From: Spirochaetaceae bacterium
GTDB lineage: Bacteria > Spirochaetota > Spirochaetia > Treponematales > Breznakiellaceae
Length of the DNA: 64,000 nt
Assembly: GCA_031279015.1 (NCBI GenBank)
Contig: JAITJI010000118.1
Span: forward strand, 1 to 64,000
Direction of reading: 5' to 3'
Below are positions 51,677 through 60,505 of this stretch, piece by piece. The position numbers were made by a program, and so were the translations under genes. Within the stretch, counting starts at the first letter, position 1. Each line of letters starts with the position of its first letter. A model generated the notes under the pieces. It was not told where the DNA came from, searched no databases, and saw nothing but the letters and a program-made list of their open reading frames with translations.

Positions 51677-53371
51677 ATGCATCGAGTTAAAGGTTGGTGG
51701 TTTATCAGGTTTGCCCTGACTCTTGTTGGCAGGAAGGGTATTGGAGAGCTCAAAAAGGCTTCAAAGGACGCCCGGAAGGCCCAGGAGAAGACTCTGCGGA
51801 GTATTCTTGGCGCTGCAAAGGATACGGTCTATGGCAAAGAGCATCATTTTGAAAATATTCTCAAGGCTTCGAACCCAGAAGAATTGTTCAAGGGGTACAG
51901 AAAACAGGTTCCGGTTAACGACTATGAGGATATAAAACCCTATATCGAGCGGCATAAACAGGGAGAAGCGGATGTTCTCTTCCCCGGAAAGCCCAAGCTG
52001 TACGCTACTACAAGCGGTACCACCCAGGAGCCAAAATGGATTCCCGTCACCGAACAGTACTACCAGGAAGTCTACAAAGTTATGAATCAGCTCTGGTTTT
52101 ATACCCTTATCGTGAACAAGCCGCAGGTTTTTTATGGTAAGACCCTTTCCATTGTGGGCAAAGCCATAGAAGGAGCCGCTCCCGACGGTACGGTATTCGG
52201 GTCCATTTCAGGGATCTCCCAGCGGGATATTCCGGGATTCATGGAGGTCCTCCATCCCGCTCCGGCGGATATTTTCCATATTCCCGATTATAAAGCCCGG
52301 TACTATGCCATTATGCGGATGGGTATTGAGCAGGATATAACCCTGATCATCACCGCCAATCCCAGTACCCTTGTAGAAATGCAGAACAACGCCAACGAAT
52401 TCTACAATGAGTATGTGGAGGATATTGAAAAGGGTACCCTGAGCCATCGTGTTTCCATCCCCGATGATATTCGGGCCATTCTGGAGAAGCGGATCAAGCC
52501 GAATCCCCAGCGGGCGGAGGAACTGCGGGTCCTGAAGTCCCGGCATGGAACGGTTCTTCCCAAACACTACTGGCCCAACATGCAGATAGTAAACGTCTGG
52601 TTTTGCGGCAATACAAAGATCTTCTTTGATAAAATTAAAGATTCCTTCCCGGAGGACTGCTTTTTCCATGAGATGGGGTATTTTGCCACCGAATGCCGGC
52701 CCGGTATCGTCCTTAAAAGCAATTCTCCGGATACGGTTATCTTTGGGCACAAGATATTTTTTGAATTCATCCACGAATCGGAACTGGAGACTGAGAATCC
52801 CCGGATATACCAGATGGACGAAGTGAAAAAGGGTGAGCGATACTGCATGATCGTCACCACCTCCGCGGGTCTCTACCGTTATAATATGAACGATCTGGTA
52901 GAAGTTACAGGCTTTGTGAATCAGTTCCCCACCCTCAAACTGATCCAGAAGGTGAACGGCACGGTAAACATCACCGGTGAAAAACTCCACGAACGGCAGT
53001 TTGTGGAGGCGGTCCATGCGGCGGAAAAGGAGACCGGTAACCGGGTGGCCTTTTTCATCGGCTTTGCGGATACCTCTAAAGTAACCTACCGGTTTTACTA
53101 TGAATTTGTTAACGCCGACATAACCCAGGAGAAGGCTGAAAATTTCACCCGGGTTCTGGACGCATACCTGAAAAAGTATAACATCGAATACGAGGCGAAG
53201 CGTTCATCCAATCGTCTGAAAGACCCGGAAACGGCTCTTCTGGTGCGGGAATCCTTTGAGAAGTTCAAGTCTACCTGTATTGATAAGGGATACCGGGACG
53301 GCCAGTTCAAGGTAAACCTCCTGATGCAGGACGAAAAACGTCATGCGATGTTCAAGAAACTGGTACGGTAG
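51677..53371 (+). CDS. GH3-family acyl-adenylate ligase
   Basis: 564 residues. YATTSGTTQEPKWIP near residue 110-125 is the phosphate-binding motif of the GH3 branch of adenylate-forming enzymes, and TSAGLYRYNMNDLVEVTG near 395-412 is the second conserved block that closes on the acyl-adenylate. Plant GH3 enzymes join amino acids to auxin or jasmonate; bacterial members are scattered and mostly uncharacterised, so an amide ligase with unknown acid and amine is the safest call. No signal peptide. The tandem -10 promoter and strong ribosome site suggest substantial expression. The HAD gene starts 2 bp downstream. Confidence 0.85.
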   Translation: MHRVKGWWFIRFALTLVGRKGIGELKKASKDARKAQEKTLRSILGAAKDTVYGKEHHFENILKASNPEELFKGYRKQVPVNDYEDIKPYIERHKQGEADVLFPGKPKLYATTSGTTQEPKWIPVTEQYYQEVYKVMNQLWFYTLIVNKPQVFYGKTLSIVGKAIEGAAPDGTVFGSISGISQRDIPGFMEVLHPAPADIFHIPDYKARYYAIMRMGIEQDITLIITANPSTLVEMQNNANEFYNEYVEDIEKGTLSHRVSIPDDIRAILEKRIKPNPQRAEELRVLKSRHGTVLPKHYWPNMQIVNVWFCGNTKIFFDKIKDSFPEDCFFHEMGYFATECRPGIVLKSNSPDTVIFGHKIFFEFIHESELETENPRIYQMDEVKKGERYCMIVTTSAGLYRYNMNDLVEVTGFVNQFPTLKLIQKVNGTVNITGEKLHERQFVEAVHAAEKETGNRVAFFIGFADTSKVTYRFYYEFVNADITQEKAENFTRVLDAYLKKYNIEYEAKRSSNRLKDPETALLVRESFEKFKSTCIDKGYRDGQFKVNLLMQDEKRHAMFKKLVR

Positions 53372-53373
53372 CC

Positions 53374-54072
53374 TTGATCGGGGAGGCGCAAGATCGGATA
53401 GCCCATGCCCGGGCCCTTATCTTTGATCTGGACGGGACCCTGTACGACACCAAAGGTTTTGCCCGGCGTCTCGTACTGCCCCGGCCTTGGGAGGGGTCCC
53501 TCATTCTGGCGGAACGGATGATCCGGAGGGACTTATCCGGCTGTGATTACGGTACCCCGGAAGCCTATTACGGGGAATTCTTCTCCCGGATGTCCCAAAG
53601 GGTTAAAAAACCGGCGGAAACGCTGCGGACCTGGTACTTTGACCGGTATGTACCCCGGATGTGCGGCATCTTAGAGCGGTATTATCATCCCCGGCCGGGG
53701 ACGGCGGAGCTTTTTGCCTCCCTTGCCGGACGTTCCTTCCCCTTTGCGGTGTATTCGGATTATCCCCTGGCAACGGAACGGCTCTCCGCTCTGGGTATGG
53801 ACCGGGCATACGGGAAACGCTACGGCCCGGAACACTTCGGCGCCCAGAAACCTGCGGTCCGTCCTTTCCTCTCCATCGCCGCCGACCTGGGAGTCCCTCC
53901 GGACCGCACCCTGGTGGTAGGCGACCGGAACGACACCGACGGCGCGGGAGCCGCCGCCGCCGGCATGGCCTATATCGGCATTGTAAACCGCAAAAAGCCG
54001 GGGGAATCTTCCGGCCCTTTGCTTTGCTGGGAGAGCTTTATCACCCTCATGGGGGAGTTTAGCGGCGCCTAA
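53374..54072 (+). CDS. HAD-family phosphatase
   Basis: 232 residues. IFDLDGTLYD holds the nucleophile and acid/base Asp pair near residue 18-22, YSDYP is motif II, QKPAV has the motif III Lys, and VVGDRNDTDGAGA is motif IV, so a Mg2+-dependent phosphohydrolase is expected. The segment between motifs I and II is an alpha-helical cap that determines the substrate, which is not recognisable. The TTG start at 53374 directly follows the GH3 stop, and no ATG precedes motif I; a GGGGAGG inside the first codons leaves the true start uncertain. It overlaps the convergent acyltransferase gene by 4 bp. Confidence 0.85.
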   Translation: MIGEAQDRIAHARALIFDLDGTLYDTKGFARRLVLPRPWEGSLILAERMIRRDLSGCDYGTPEAYYGEFFSRMSQRVKKPAETLRTWYFDRYVPRMCGILERYYHPRPGTAELFASLAGRSFPFAVYSDYPLATERLSALGMDRAYGKRYGPEHFGAQKPAVRPFLSIAADLGVPPDRTLVVGDRNDTDGAGAAAAGMAYIGIVNRKKPGESSGPLLCWESFITLMGEFSGA

Positions 54073-54884
54073 TCCCCCTCACAGGGCCAGGGGTTGTTTT
54101 GGATCCCCGCCAGTTCCGTGATCCTTCTGTGGCATACCGCCCGGAGAAGATTCACCGCCTCTTTCCGGGACAGGCTAAGGTCCGGGAGGATGGGCTCCCC
54201 CATCCGCAGGGTGATGAGGGGGTAGTTCTTTTTGAACAGCCGGTAGAGCCCCCCGGCGGGCCGGTAGGAAAAGGCCATGGGGATGATGGGGATATTGTAT
54301 CTGTAGGCCATGGTAAACATCCCCTTCTTAAAGGGACGGATCGGCTGATAGTAGGGCCAGTTGCTGCCCTCAGGGAACACATGAAACCATTTGCCCTGTT
54401 CGTGGAGCTCATCAAAGGCCCTGCTAAAGGAACGCATCACATGAATATCCGTGGGAACCGGGATGCCCCCCACCAGACGGATAAGATTCCGGTCGGAGCC
54501 GGAGATGTTTTCCTTCCATGCGGGAAAATATAGGCGCCGGAACCGTACCGCCTGGAGTATACATAAAAAATCCCAGCGGAATACGTGGTTTGATACGGTA
54601 AGGGCGCCCCTGCGGAAGAGGGCCCGGTGTTTTTTCAGAATCTTCCGTCCCTCTATCCGGAGCCCGAACCGGATGGGTGAAATCACAAAAACCAGGGTAA
54701 AAATTCCCAGATAGATAAGGGCGCTCCGGAACCTGAACCAGGGGGATTTGTCCAGGAAGGGATAGTTTTCATCCAGGATCAGATCAACTTCCCTGGGCTT
54801 CAGGATCAGGTGTTCGTCAGGCTTACCGGGGTACTCAAGACCGATGTCGGGAATATAAGGGGATAGTTTCAGGTTTTCGTTCAT
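54069..54884 (-). CDS. PlsC-type 1-acylglycerol-3-phosphate acyltransferase family protein
   Basis: 271 residues. NHVFRWD is the HX4D catalytic block near residue 115 and VFPEGS the second conserved block near 185, as in lysophosphatidate acyltransferases. A hydrophobic segment (ALIYLGIFTLVFVIS) anchors it to the inner membrane. The N-terminal ~40 residues before the anchor are extra. The ATG at 54884 has GGAG and AGGAG sites upstream; the frame is open further but that part overlaps the TRAP gene. It may acylate lysophospholipid or another lipid precursor. Downstream of the TRAP genes on the same strand, 17 bp apart. Confidence 0.85.
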   Translation of the reverse strand: MNENLKLSPYIPDIGLEYPGKPDEHLILKPREVDLILDENYPFLDKSPWFRFRSALIYLGIFTLVFVISPIRFGLRIEGRKILKKHRALFRRGALTVSNHVFRWDFLCILQAVRFRRLYFPAWKENISGSDRNLIRLVGGIPVPTDIHVMRSFSRAFDELHEQGKWFHVFPEGSNWPYYQPIRPFKKGMFTMAYRYNIPIIPMAFSYRPAGGLYRLFKKNYPLITLRMGEPILPDLSLSRKEAVNLLRAVCHRRITELAGIQNNPWPCEGD

Positions 54885-54901
54885 GGCGGCTCCTGCTCCT
54901 T

Positions 54902-56764
54902 TTAATACAGTCTTGTAAGGTAGGTGGACAGAATTGGTACATAGGTAACGATGAGGATCACGCCAAGTTGGATGAGTAAGAAGGGGATCACATACCGGGA
55001 TATTTCCACATAGGGCTTTCTGAACCGGTAGCTTGCCAAAAAGAGATTCATCCCCACCGGGGGAGTCAGGAAGCCTGCCTCCATGTTGATAAGGAAGATG
55101 ATCCCCAAATGGACCGGATCGATGCCGTAGACCGCCCCCAAGGGAAAGATGAGGGGCAGAATGATGAGGATGGCGGAGAAGATGTCGATCAGGCAGCCTA
55201 TTACCAGGAGGGACAGGTTCAGGATGAGGAGGAAGAGGTACTTTGAAGATACGGCCCCCTGTATCCACCGGGCAAACCGTTCCGGCCCCTGGGTATCGAC
55301 GATATAGTAGGAGAGGGCCTGGGCCATGGCGAGGATGGAGAGGATCCCCCCGATGATGGAGATGGCCTTGGCGAATACCTGGCCGATTTCAGAGAATTTG
55401 ATATCCCTAAAGATGAAGACCTCCACCACAAAGACATAGATCACCGCCGCGGCGCCTATCTCTACCAGGGAGAAGATCCCGGAAAAATACCCCGCAATAA
55501 GCAAAAAGGGCAGGAGGATCTCCGGGAGCGAGGTTTTCAGGGCTGCCCCCGCCTTTTTTATCCGGAAAGGCTCCCGGGGAACCCTGGTTTTAACCGAGAT
55601 GATAATCCCAAAGAGGATAGTCCCTCCCACCAGGACAAGACCCGGCAATAAGCCCCCCAGGAAGAGGTGGATCGTATTGGTCCGGGTGGTAGCTCCTACC
55701 AGGATGAGGGGCAGGCTTGGAGGAAAGAGGATGCCGATACCCCCCGAGGCGGTGAGGAGGCCGATGGAAAACTTCGGCGAATAGGCGGTGTTTTCTGAAA
55801 GCACCGTGTAGAGGATCCCTCCCAGAGCCAGGATGGTTACCCCTGAAGCCCCGGTAAAGGAGGTGAAAAAGGCGCACATACACACCGCCGCAATGATGAT
55901 CCCCCCGGGAAACCAACCAAAGAGACTCTTAAAGGTGGCCAGGAGCCGCTCCCCGGCTTTGCTCTCCGAAAGGAAAAAACCCGTCAGGGTAAAGAGGGGG
56001 ATGGAGACAAAACTGTTTTGGGTAAGGGTCGTATACACCTGATTGGAGACCACATCCATCTCTCCCCCGGAACCCTGGATGAGGATCAGCGCCGCCGCCC
56101 CGATAACCACAAACAGGGGGGTTCCCCCCAGGGCCGCCAGGATAAGGACTATCAGAATTGGGATTTTGAGATACCATGCCAGGGTAAAAAACCCATCGCT
56201 TATCCTGAAAGCGGCATCCGGGGTATCAAAGCCCCAAAGAAATTTGAAGATCACCGGCAGGGAACAGACCGTCCCCAGGAGGATCGCCAGAACCGGGAAT
56301 ATCCGGGCCTTTCCCTGGAGGGGGGTCAGCCGGGCAAAACGGAAGGCCATCACGGCGTAACCTATGGGCAAAACCAGGGCAAAAACCTGATCCGGAATAA
56401 AACCTATTATCTGCGGAGGGGAGAGGTATACTTTAACAAAGGAAACCGAACACCAGGCGAAAATCGTGACCGTAAAGGACGAAAGGAGGCCGGAAACAAC
56501 CGCAAAGCTCCTCTTTGTTTTTTCATTACCGCTGTACTGCAAGAGTCCGATGGAAAGATGATCCCCCGTCGCAGTGGCGATCATCCCGGAGAGAAGCCCC
56601 AGGATTAGCAGCAGATGGATGATGAGTCCCGGGGAAGCGGGCACTCGGGAATGAAAGAACACCCTGAGAAAAGATTCCGTCCCGGGGAGCAGGACGAGAC
56701 AGATAAGGGAAAAATAGCAGATTCCCCTTTCAATGATCAGAAGCAGTGAATTCCTCTTGCCCAT
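54902..56764 (-). CDS. TRAP transporter fused DctQ-DctM membrane subunit
   Basis: 620 residues. The first ~170 residues with four helices are the small DctQ part, and the rest (from ~190) is the twelve-helix DctM ion-coupled channel, with GG-I-GILFPPSLPLILVG and GFLTPPVGMNLF as its repeated conserved loops. Fused QM subunits occur in several bacteria, including the Tat system of Treponema pallidum. It moves an organic acid across the inner membrane using a Na+ gradient. The ATG at 56764 is 1 bp beyond the DctP stop. The substrate is unknown. Confidence 0.9.
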   Translation of the reverse strand: MGKRNSLLLIIERGICYFSLICLVLLPGTESFLRVFFHSRVPASPGLIIHLLLILGLLSGMIATATGDHLSIGLLQYSGNEKTKRSFAVVSGLLSSFTVTIFAWCSVSFVKVYLSPPQIIGFIPDQVFALVLPIGYAVMAFRFARLTPLQGKARIFPVLAILLGTVCSLPVIFKFLWGFDTPDAAFRISDGFFTLAWYLKIPILIVLILAALGGTPLFVVIGAAALILIQGSGGEMDVVSNQVYTTLTQNSFVSIPLFTLTGFFLSESKAGERLLATFKSLFGWFPGGIIIAAVCMCAFFTSFTGASGVTILALGGILYTVLSENTAYSPKFSIGLLTASGGIGILFPPSLPLILVGATTRTNTIHLFLGGLLPGLVLVGGTILFGIIISVKTRVPREPFRIKKAGAALKTSLPEILLPFLLIAGYFSGIFSLVEIGAAAVIYVFVVEVFIFRDIKFSEIGQVFAKAISIIGGILSILAMAQALSYYIVDTQGPERFARWIQGAVSSKYLFLLILNLSLLVIGCLIDIFSAILIILPLIFPLGAVYGIDPVHLGIIFLINMEAGFLTPPVGMNLFLASYRFRKPYVEISRYVIPFLLIQLGVILIVTYVPILSTYLTRLY

Positions 56765-56765
56765 A

Positions 56766-57788
56766 CTATTGCCCGCTCCGGTGGGCTTTGAGCAGGGTTT
56801 CAATCCGCCTGTAAAGCTCCCGGTTAAAGGTAGTATCCAAAAGCGAAGGAATAATCCGGTTCACATCATCATACCAGATCTGTTCCTGGACCGGACTCAG
56901 CTCATTGATTATGAGGCCGTATCTGTGCATGGTTGCAATGGCCTCCGCCTCAAGCTGTTGAATGGAGGTGTCCAGTTCCGCCTCCAGCCGTTTGGCTATC
57001 CGCAGCAACGCAGGCTTATGCCGCTCCGGGATGGCCCGCCAGGCAGTTTGATTCATGACAATGCCCCCCATAAAGGGGGCAATGTTGATGGAGGCCATGT
57101 TTTTTGCTATCCCGAAAATTTGCAGGCCCCCCACATTAATGGGGCTCTGGTATACCGCGTCTATCATGCCGCCGTTCAGGTATACCAGCACCTGATTCAT
57201 AGCTACCGGAACCAGTTGATACCCCATGGCCTTAAAGGCGTCCATCAAGGCCGGTTCCTGTTCGTTGATCCCCAATTTTTGCCGCTTCAGGTCTGCGGGA
57301 ACAAAAACCGGCGCCTTGGAGAAGAATCTAACCCAGCCCGCCTTTGACCACGCCAGGGTAAAGAACCCCTCCCGGTTGATTCGCTCTTCCAGTTCCGGTT
57401 TCAAGTCGTTCAGGACCAGGTCCAGTTCCGCGTTGTTTCTAATGAGGAAGGGACAGCTAATGGTCATTATTTCGTTATTGGAGGTGATGGAATTTAACCC
57501 AAAGGAACTTAAAATCGCCGCTTGAATCTGGTTTCCCTTGAGTTTACGCAGCACATCCCCTTCACTTCCCGCAACACCGTTATGGTATATCAGCAACTCT
57601 ACTTCACCATTGGTAACGGCTCCCCATTCGGCGGCCATCCGGTTCAGCGCCGTCCCCCAGGGGGTCTTTTCAGGGACCAGGGACGCCAGCTTGATGGTAA
57701 GCTTACGCCGTTGCGCAAAAACCGGTTCGGGGAAAAGCACAACTCCCAGAATAATACAAAAAATCAATAAACGCTTAAAATGTTTCAT
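56766..57788 (-). CDS. TRAP transporter substrate-binding protein (DctP)
   Basis: 340 residues with a cleavable signal peptide (LLIFCIILGVVLFPEPVFAQ). KLASLVPEKTPWGTAL at the mature start, then GLNSI and INEQEPALMDAFKAMG, follow the DctP family pattern, and the Arg-type carboxylate site region (KLGINEQEPA) is where most members have R-x-x-x-S. It binds the substrate in the periplasm and passes it to the QM subunit. GGAGAG lies before the ATG at 57788. No TPR partner (TatT-like) is adjacent, although T. pallidum's related system has one. Confidence 0.88.
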   Translation of the reverse strand: MKHFKRLLIFCIILGVVLFPEPVFAQRRKLTIKLASLVPEKTPWGTALNRMAAEWGAVTNGEVELLIYHNGVAGSEGDVLRKLKGNQIQAAILSSFGLNSITSNNEIMTISCPFLIRNNAELDLVLNDLKPELEERINREGFFTLAWSKAGWVRFFSKAPVFVPADLKRQKLGINEQEPALMDAFKAMGYQLVPVAMNQVLVYLNGGMIDAVYQSPINVGGLQIFGIAKNMASINIAPFMGGIVMNQTAWRAIPERHKPALLRIAKRLEAELDTSIQQLEAEAIATMHRYGLIINELSPVQEQIWYDDVNRIIPSLLDTTFNRELYRRIETLLKAHRSGQ

Positions 57789-57847
57789 CAATCTTCTCTC
57801 CGGTTTTCAGAATCATAAATATGAAAATTTTTTATCCTCTAAAATAG

Positions 57848-57876
57848 AGCATACTGTTTTTAGTTTCCCAGTTCAA
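57848..57876 (-). promoter_or_regulatory. Promoter of the TRAP operon
   Basis: Minus-strand TTGAAC (57871-57876) and TATGCT (57848-57853) with a 17-bp spacer, about 60 bp before the DctP start. Confidence 0.5.
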
Positions 57877-57901
57877 CGTTTCACCGGTTTAATATTTTCT
57901 C

Positions 57902-57930
57902 TTGACAATTCCGGGGGAGACTCCCACAAT
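57902..57930 (+). promoter_or_regulatory. Possible promoter of the FucI-like gene
   Basis: A consensus TTGACA (57902-57907) with the weak -10 CACAAT (57925-57930) at 17 bp. The region between contains a short GGGAG/CTCCC dyad that may be an operator site. Divergent from the TRAP promoter. Confidence 0.35.
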
Positions 57931-57965
57931 ACGGGTATCCCAATTACTATACAAGAGAGGTTGTC

Positions 57966-59459
57966 ATGAATCAGAATGTTCCTGAAGTTGTATTAGGGGT
58001 AATTGCGGTTTCCCGGGACTGCTTTGTGCTTTCCCTGTCGGAGAACCGCCGGAGCGCCCTTGTTTCGGCCTGCGGAAACAAGGGTATTTCGATCTACGAA
58101 GCTAAAACCACGGTGGAAAACGAGCGGGACGCGCTCAGGGCGGTGGAGGAGGTAAAGGCCGCGGGCTGTAACGCCCTGATCGTATTCCTGGGGAATTTCG
58201 GGCCCGAAACTCCGGAGACCCTGATCGCCCGGCGCTTTCACGGTCCGGTGATGTACGCTGCCGCGGCGGAGGATACGGGCAAGGACCTTATCAATGGCCG
58301 GGGGGACGCTTACTGCGGTATGCTCAACTGTTCCTACAACCTGGGGCTCCGTAAAATCAAGGCGGTGATCCCCGAATACCCCGTGGGCACGCCCGACGAT
58401 ATTGCGGACATGGCGGCGGATTTTATCCCCGTAGCCCGGGCCCTCCTGGGGCTTGCCGGCCTCAAGATCATCACCTTTGGCCCCCGGCCCCAGGACTTTT
58501 TTGCCTGCAATGCCCCCATCAAAGGGCTCTACGACATTGGGGTGGAGATCGAGGAAAATTCCGAACTGGATCTCCTGGTTTCTTTCAAGGCCCATAAGGA
58601 TGACAGCCGGATAGCCGGCACGGCAAAGGACATGGCCGAGGAACTGGGCGGCGGGAACCAGTTCCCCGATCTGCTCCCCAAGCTGGCCCAGTTTGAGATA
58701 ACCCTCCGGGACTGGGCGGAGGCCCACCGGGGCGCCCGGCAGTACACCGCCTTTGCGAACAAGTGCTGGCCCGCCTTTCCCGGACAATTCGGCTTTGTAC
58801 CCTGCTATGTCAACAGCCGCCTCGCCTCCCGGGGCATCCCGGTAAGCTGTGAGGTGGACATCTACGGCGCCCTCAGTGAATACATCGGGGCCTGTGTCTC
58901 AGGGGATGCGGTGACCCTCCTGGATATCAACAACTCGGTCCCTTTGGACCTCTACCAGGCGGATATCCGGGGCAAATACCAGTACACCCTGCAGGACGTA
59001 TTTATGGGATTCCACTGCGGAAACACCCCCATCTGCAAACTCAAAAAAGAGAAAAACACTGCCCTGAAATTCCAGCTTATCCAGAACAGGACCCTGGAAA
59101 ATGGCGGCACGCCGGACTTTACCCGGGGCACCCTGGAGGGGGACATCGAAAACGGGCCTATCACCTTTTACCGCCTCCACGGCGGACCCGACGGCGCCCT
59201 ACAGGCCTATATCGCCCAGGGGGAGGTGCTCCCCGTGCCGACCCGTTCCTTTGGGGGTATAGGGATCTTTGCCATCCCCGAAATGGGCCGCTTCTACCGG
59301 CATGTACTCATCGCCAAACACTACCCCCACCACGGGGCGGTGGCCTTTGGCAAATACGGCAAGGCCCTCTACACGGTATTTGATTACCTGGGGATACCGG
59401 ACATCGCCTATAACCGGCCCAAGGGGATCCTCTACTGTACCGAGAATCCCTTTGCATAA
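57966..59459 (+). CDS. L-fucose/L-arabinose isomerase-family protein
   Basis: 497 residues with the three-domain layout of the FucI/AraA-like isomerases: a Rossmann-like N terminus (residues 1-160), a second such domain with the catalytic ENSELDLL and EVDIYGALSEYI acidic blocks (in families of this type Glu and Asp bind Mn2+), and a C-terminal barrel (FHCGNTPICKL, then FGGIGIFAIPEMGRFYRH and KHYPHHGAVAFG with candidate His ligand). It probably interconverts an aldose and ketose; the sugar is not evident, and no kinase or aldolase is next to it. GAGG lies just before the ATG. Divergent from the TRAP operon. Confidence 0.82.
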   Translation: MNQNVPEVVLGVIAVSRDCFVLSLSENRRSALVSACGNKGISIYEAKTTVENERDALRAVEEVKAAGCNALIVFLGNFGPETPETLIARRFHGPVMYAAAAEDTGKDLINGRGDAYCGMLNCSYNLGLRKIKAVIPEYPVGTPDDIADMAADFIPVARALLGLAGLKIITFGPRPQDFFACNAPIKGLYDIGVEIEENSELDLLVSFKAHKDDSRIAGTAKDMAEELGGGNQFPDLLPKLAQFEITLRDWAEAHRGARQYTAFANKCWPAFPGQFGFVPCYVNSRLASRGIPVSCEVDIYGALSEYIGACVSGDAVTLLDINNSVPLDLYQADIRGKYQYTLQDVFMGFHCGNTPICKLKKEKNTALKFQLIQNRTLENGGTPDFTRGTLEGDIENGPITFYRLHGGPDGALQAYIAQGEVLPVPTRSFGGIGIFAIPEMGRFYRHVLIAKHYPHHGAVAFGKYGKALYTVFDYLGIPDIAYNRPKGILYCTENPFA

Positions 59460-59515
59460 ACCCGGGTACGGCCCTGCGCACCGTTCCGGTCCGCCCGCCG
59501 GGGCATCGGATGGGG

Positions 59516-60505
59516 TCATGTTGTTTCTGTGCGCTTCTTAAACTTCTCCCGGTATTCGGGGACCTCGATCATGGGCTGCCGTTCTACGGAAGGGATCTCC
59601 GTCAGCCGCACATGGTGTTGTCCGTTTTGCCGTTCCAGGGTGATGTACCGGGACCCCGGTTCCCGGATCAGCTTTGCCGCGCCGTATTTTTCTGCCCGGA
59701 AGTAAAAGGTGTTGAGGATCCCGTAGGACATCTTGCCCAGGGATGGGGTACTCTGATTCCGGTGTATCCGGGTGTCCAGATCCACCTGGGCCAGCGCGCC
59801 TATTCCCTCCAGGTGAAGGATGTCGATAAGGTGCCCTAACTCTACGCCGTAGCCCACGGAGAAGGGCAGTTTTTCCAGCAGGCTCCGGCGGCCGGCGTAT
59901 TCCCCGGAGAGGGGCTGTACCAGCCGGGCCAACTGCGGGTAAAAGAAGGAAAAGAGGGGCCGCACGAGGATCTCCGTAACCCGTCCGCCTCCGGAGGGGG
60001 AAAGCTCTGAAGAGGCCCGGATGGGCCGTTCGTAGAAGGCTTTAACATAACCAATACGGTCATCCTCCAGCAGGGGACCGATGAGGCCGTAGACGAATTT
60101 GGGGGCTATGTTGGATATGTCCGCGTCCACCCAGACGATGATATCCCCCTTGAGCACATAGAGGCTCTTCCAAAGATTCTCCCCCTTTCCCCGGTAGGAG
60201 CCGTATTTGGGGAGGATCGTCCTGGATGTGTAGACCTGTCCACCGAAGCGTTCCGCCACCTGCCGGGTGTGATCCCGGGATGATGAATCGATCACCGCTA
60301 TTTCATCCACCAGGGGGTAACGGTCCATCAGTTCCGTCCTGAGCACCAGAATCTCCTTGCCAATGGTGGATTCCTCATTCAGGGTGGGGAAAGCCAGGGA
60401 AATACTGAGGCCCTTTTGTTCTTTTAACTCCACCAGACGGTGGAGATCCTGAAACCGGGAATGATGCCAAGTCCGGCTCAGGAGATCGTCGTCTTCCGGT
60501 TTCAT
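59516..60505 (-). CDS. gpgS: Glucosyl-3-phosphoglycerate synthase
   Basis: 329 residues, a GT81 glycosyltransferase. SLAFPTLNEESTIGKEI near residue 35 and IIVWVDADISN near 120-130 (the Asp-x-Asp that binds Mg2+ and the UDP-sugar) match GpgS/MpgS, and the GYGVELG and DLDTRIHRNQ blocks are specific to this group. It joins glucose to 3-phosphoglycerate, the first step to the compatible solute glucosylglycerate. No GpgP phosphatase is adjacent. The ATG at 60505 is set by GGAGGGG and overlaps the stop of the preceding M20-type gene (ATGA). Confidence 0.9.
   Translation of the reverse strand: MKPEDDDLLSRTWHHSRFQDLHRLVELKEQKGLSISLAFPTLNEESTIGKEILVLRTELMDRYPLVDEIAVIDSSSRDHTRQVAERFGGQVYTSRTILPKYGSYRGKGENLWKSLYVLKGDIIVWVDADISNIAPKFVYGLIGPLLEDDRIGYVKAFYERPIRASSELSPSGGGRVTEILVRPLFSFFYPQLARLVQPLSGEYAGRRSLLEKLPFSVGYGVELGHLIDILHLEGIGALAQVDLDTRIHRNQSTPSLGKMSYGILNTFYFRAEKYGAAKLIREPGSRYITLERQNGQHHVRLTEIPSVERQPMIEVPEYREKFKKRTETT

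Noticed and set aside
54885..55268. Longer acyltransferase starting near 55268
   Set aside because: The extension is Pro/His-rich out-of-frame translation of the DctM gene; the ATG at 54884 has a ribosome site.
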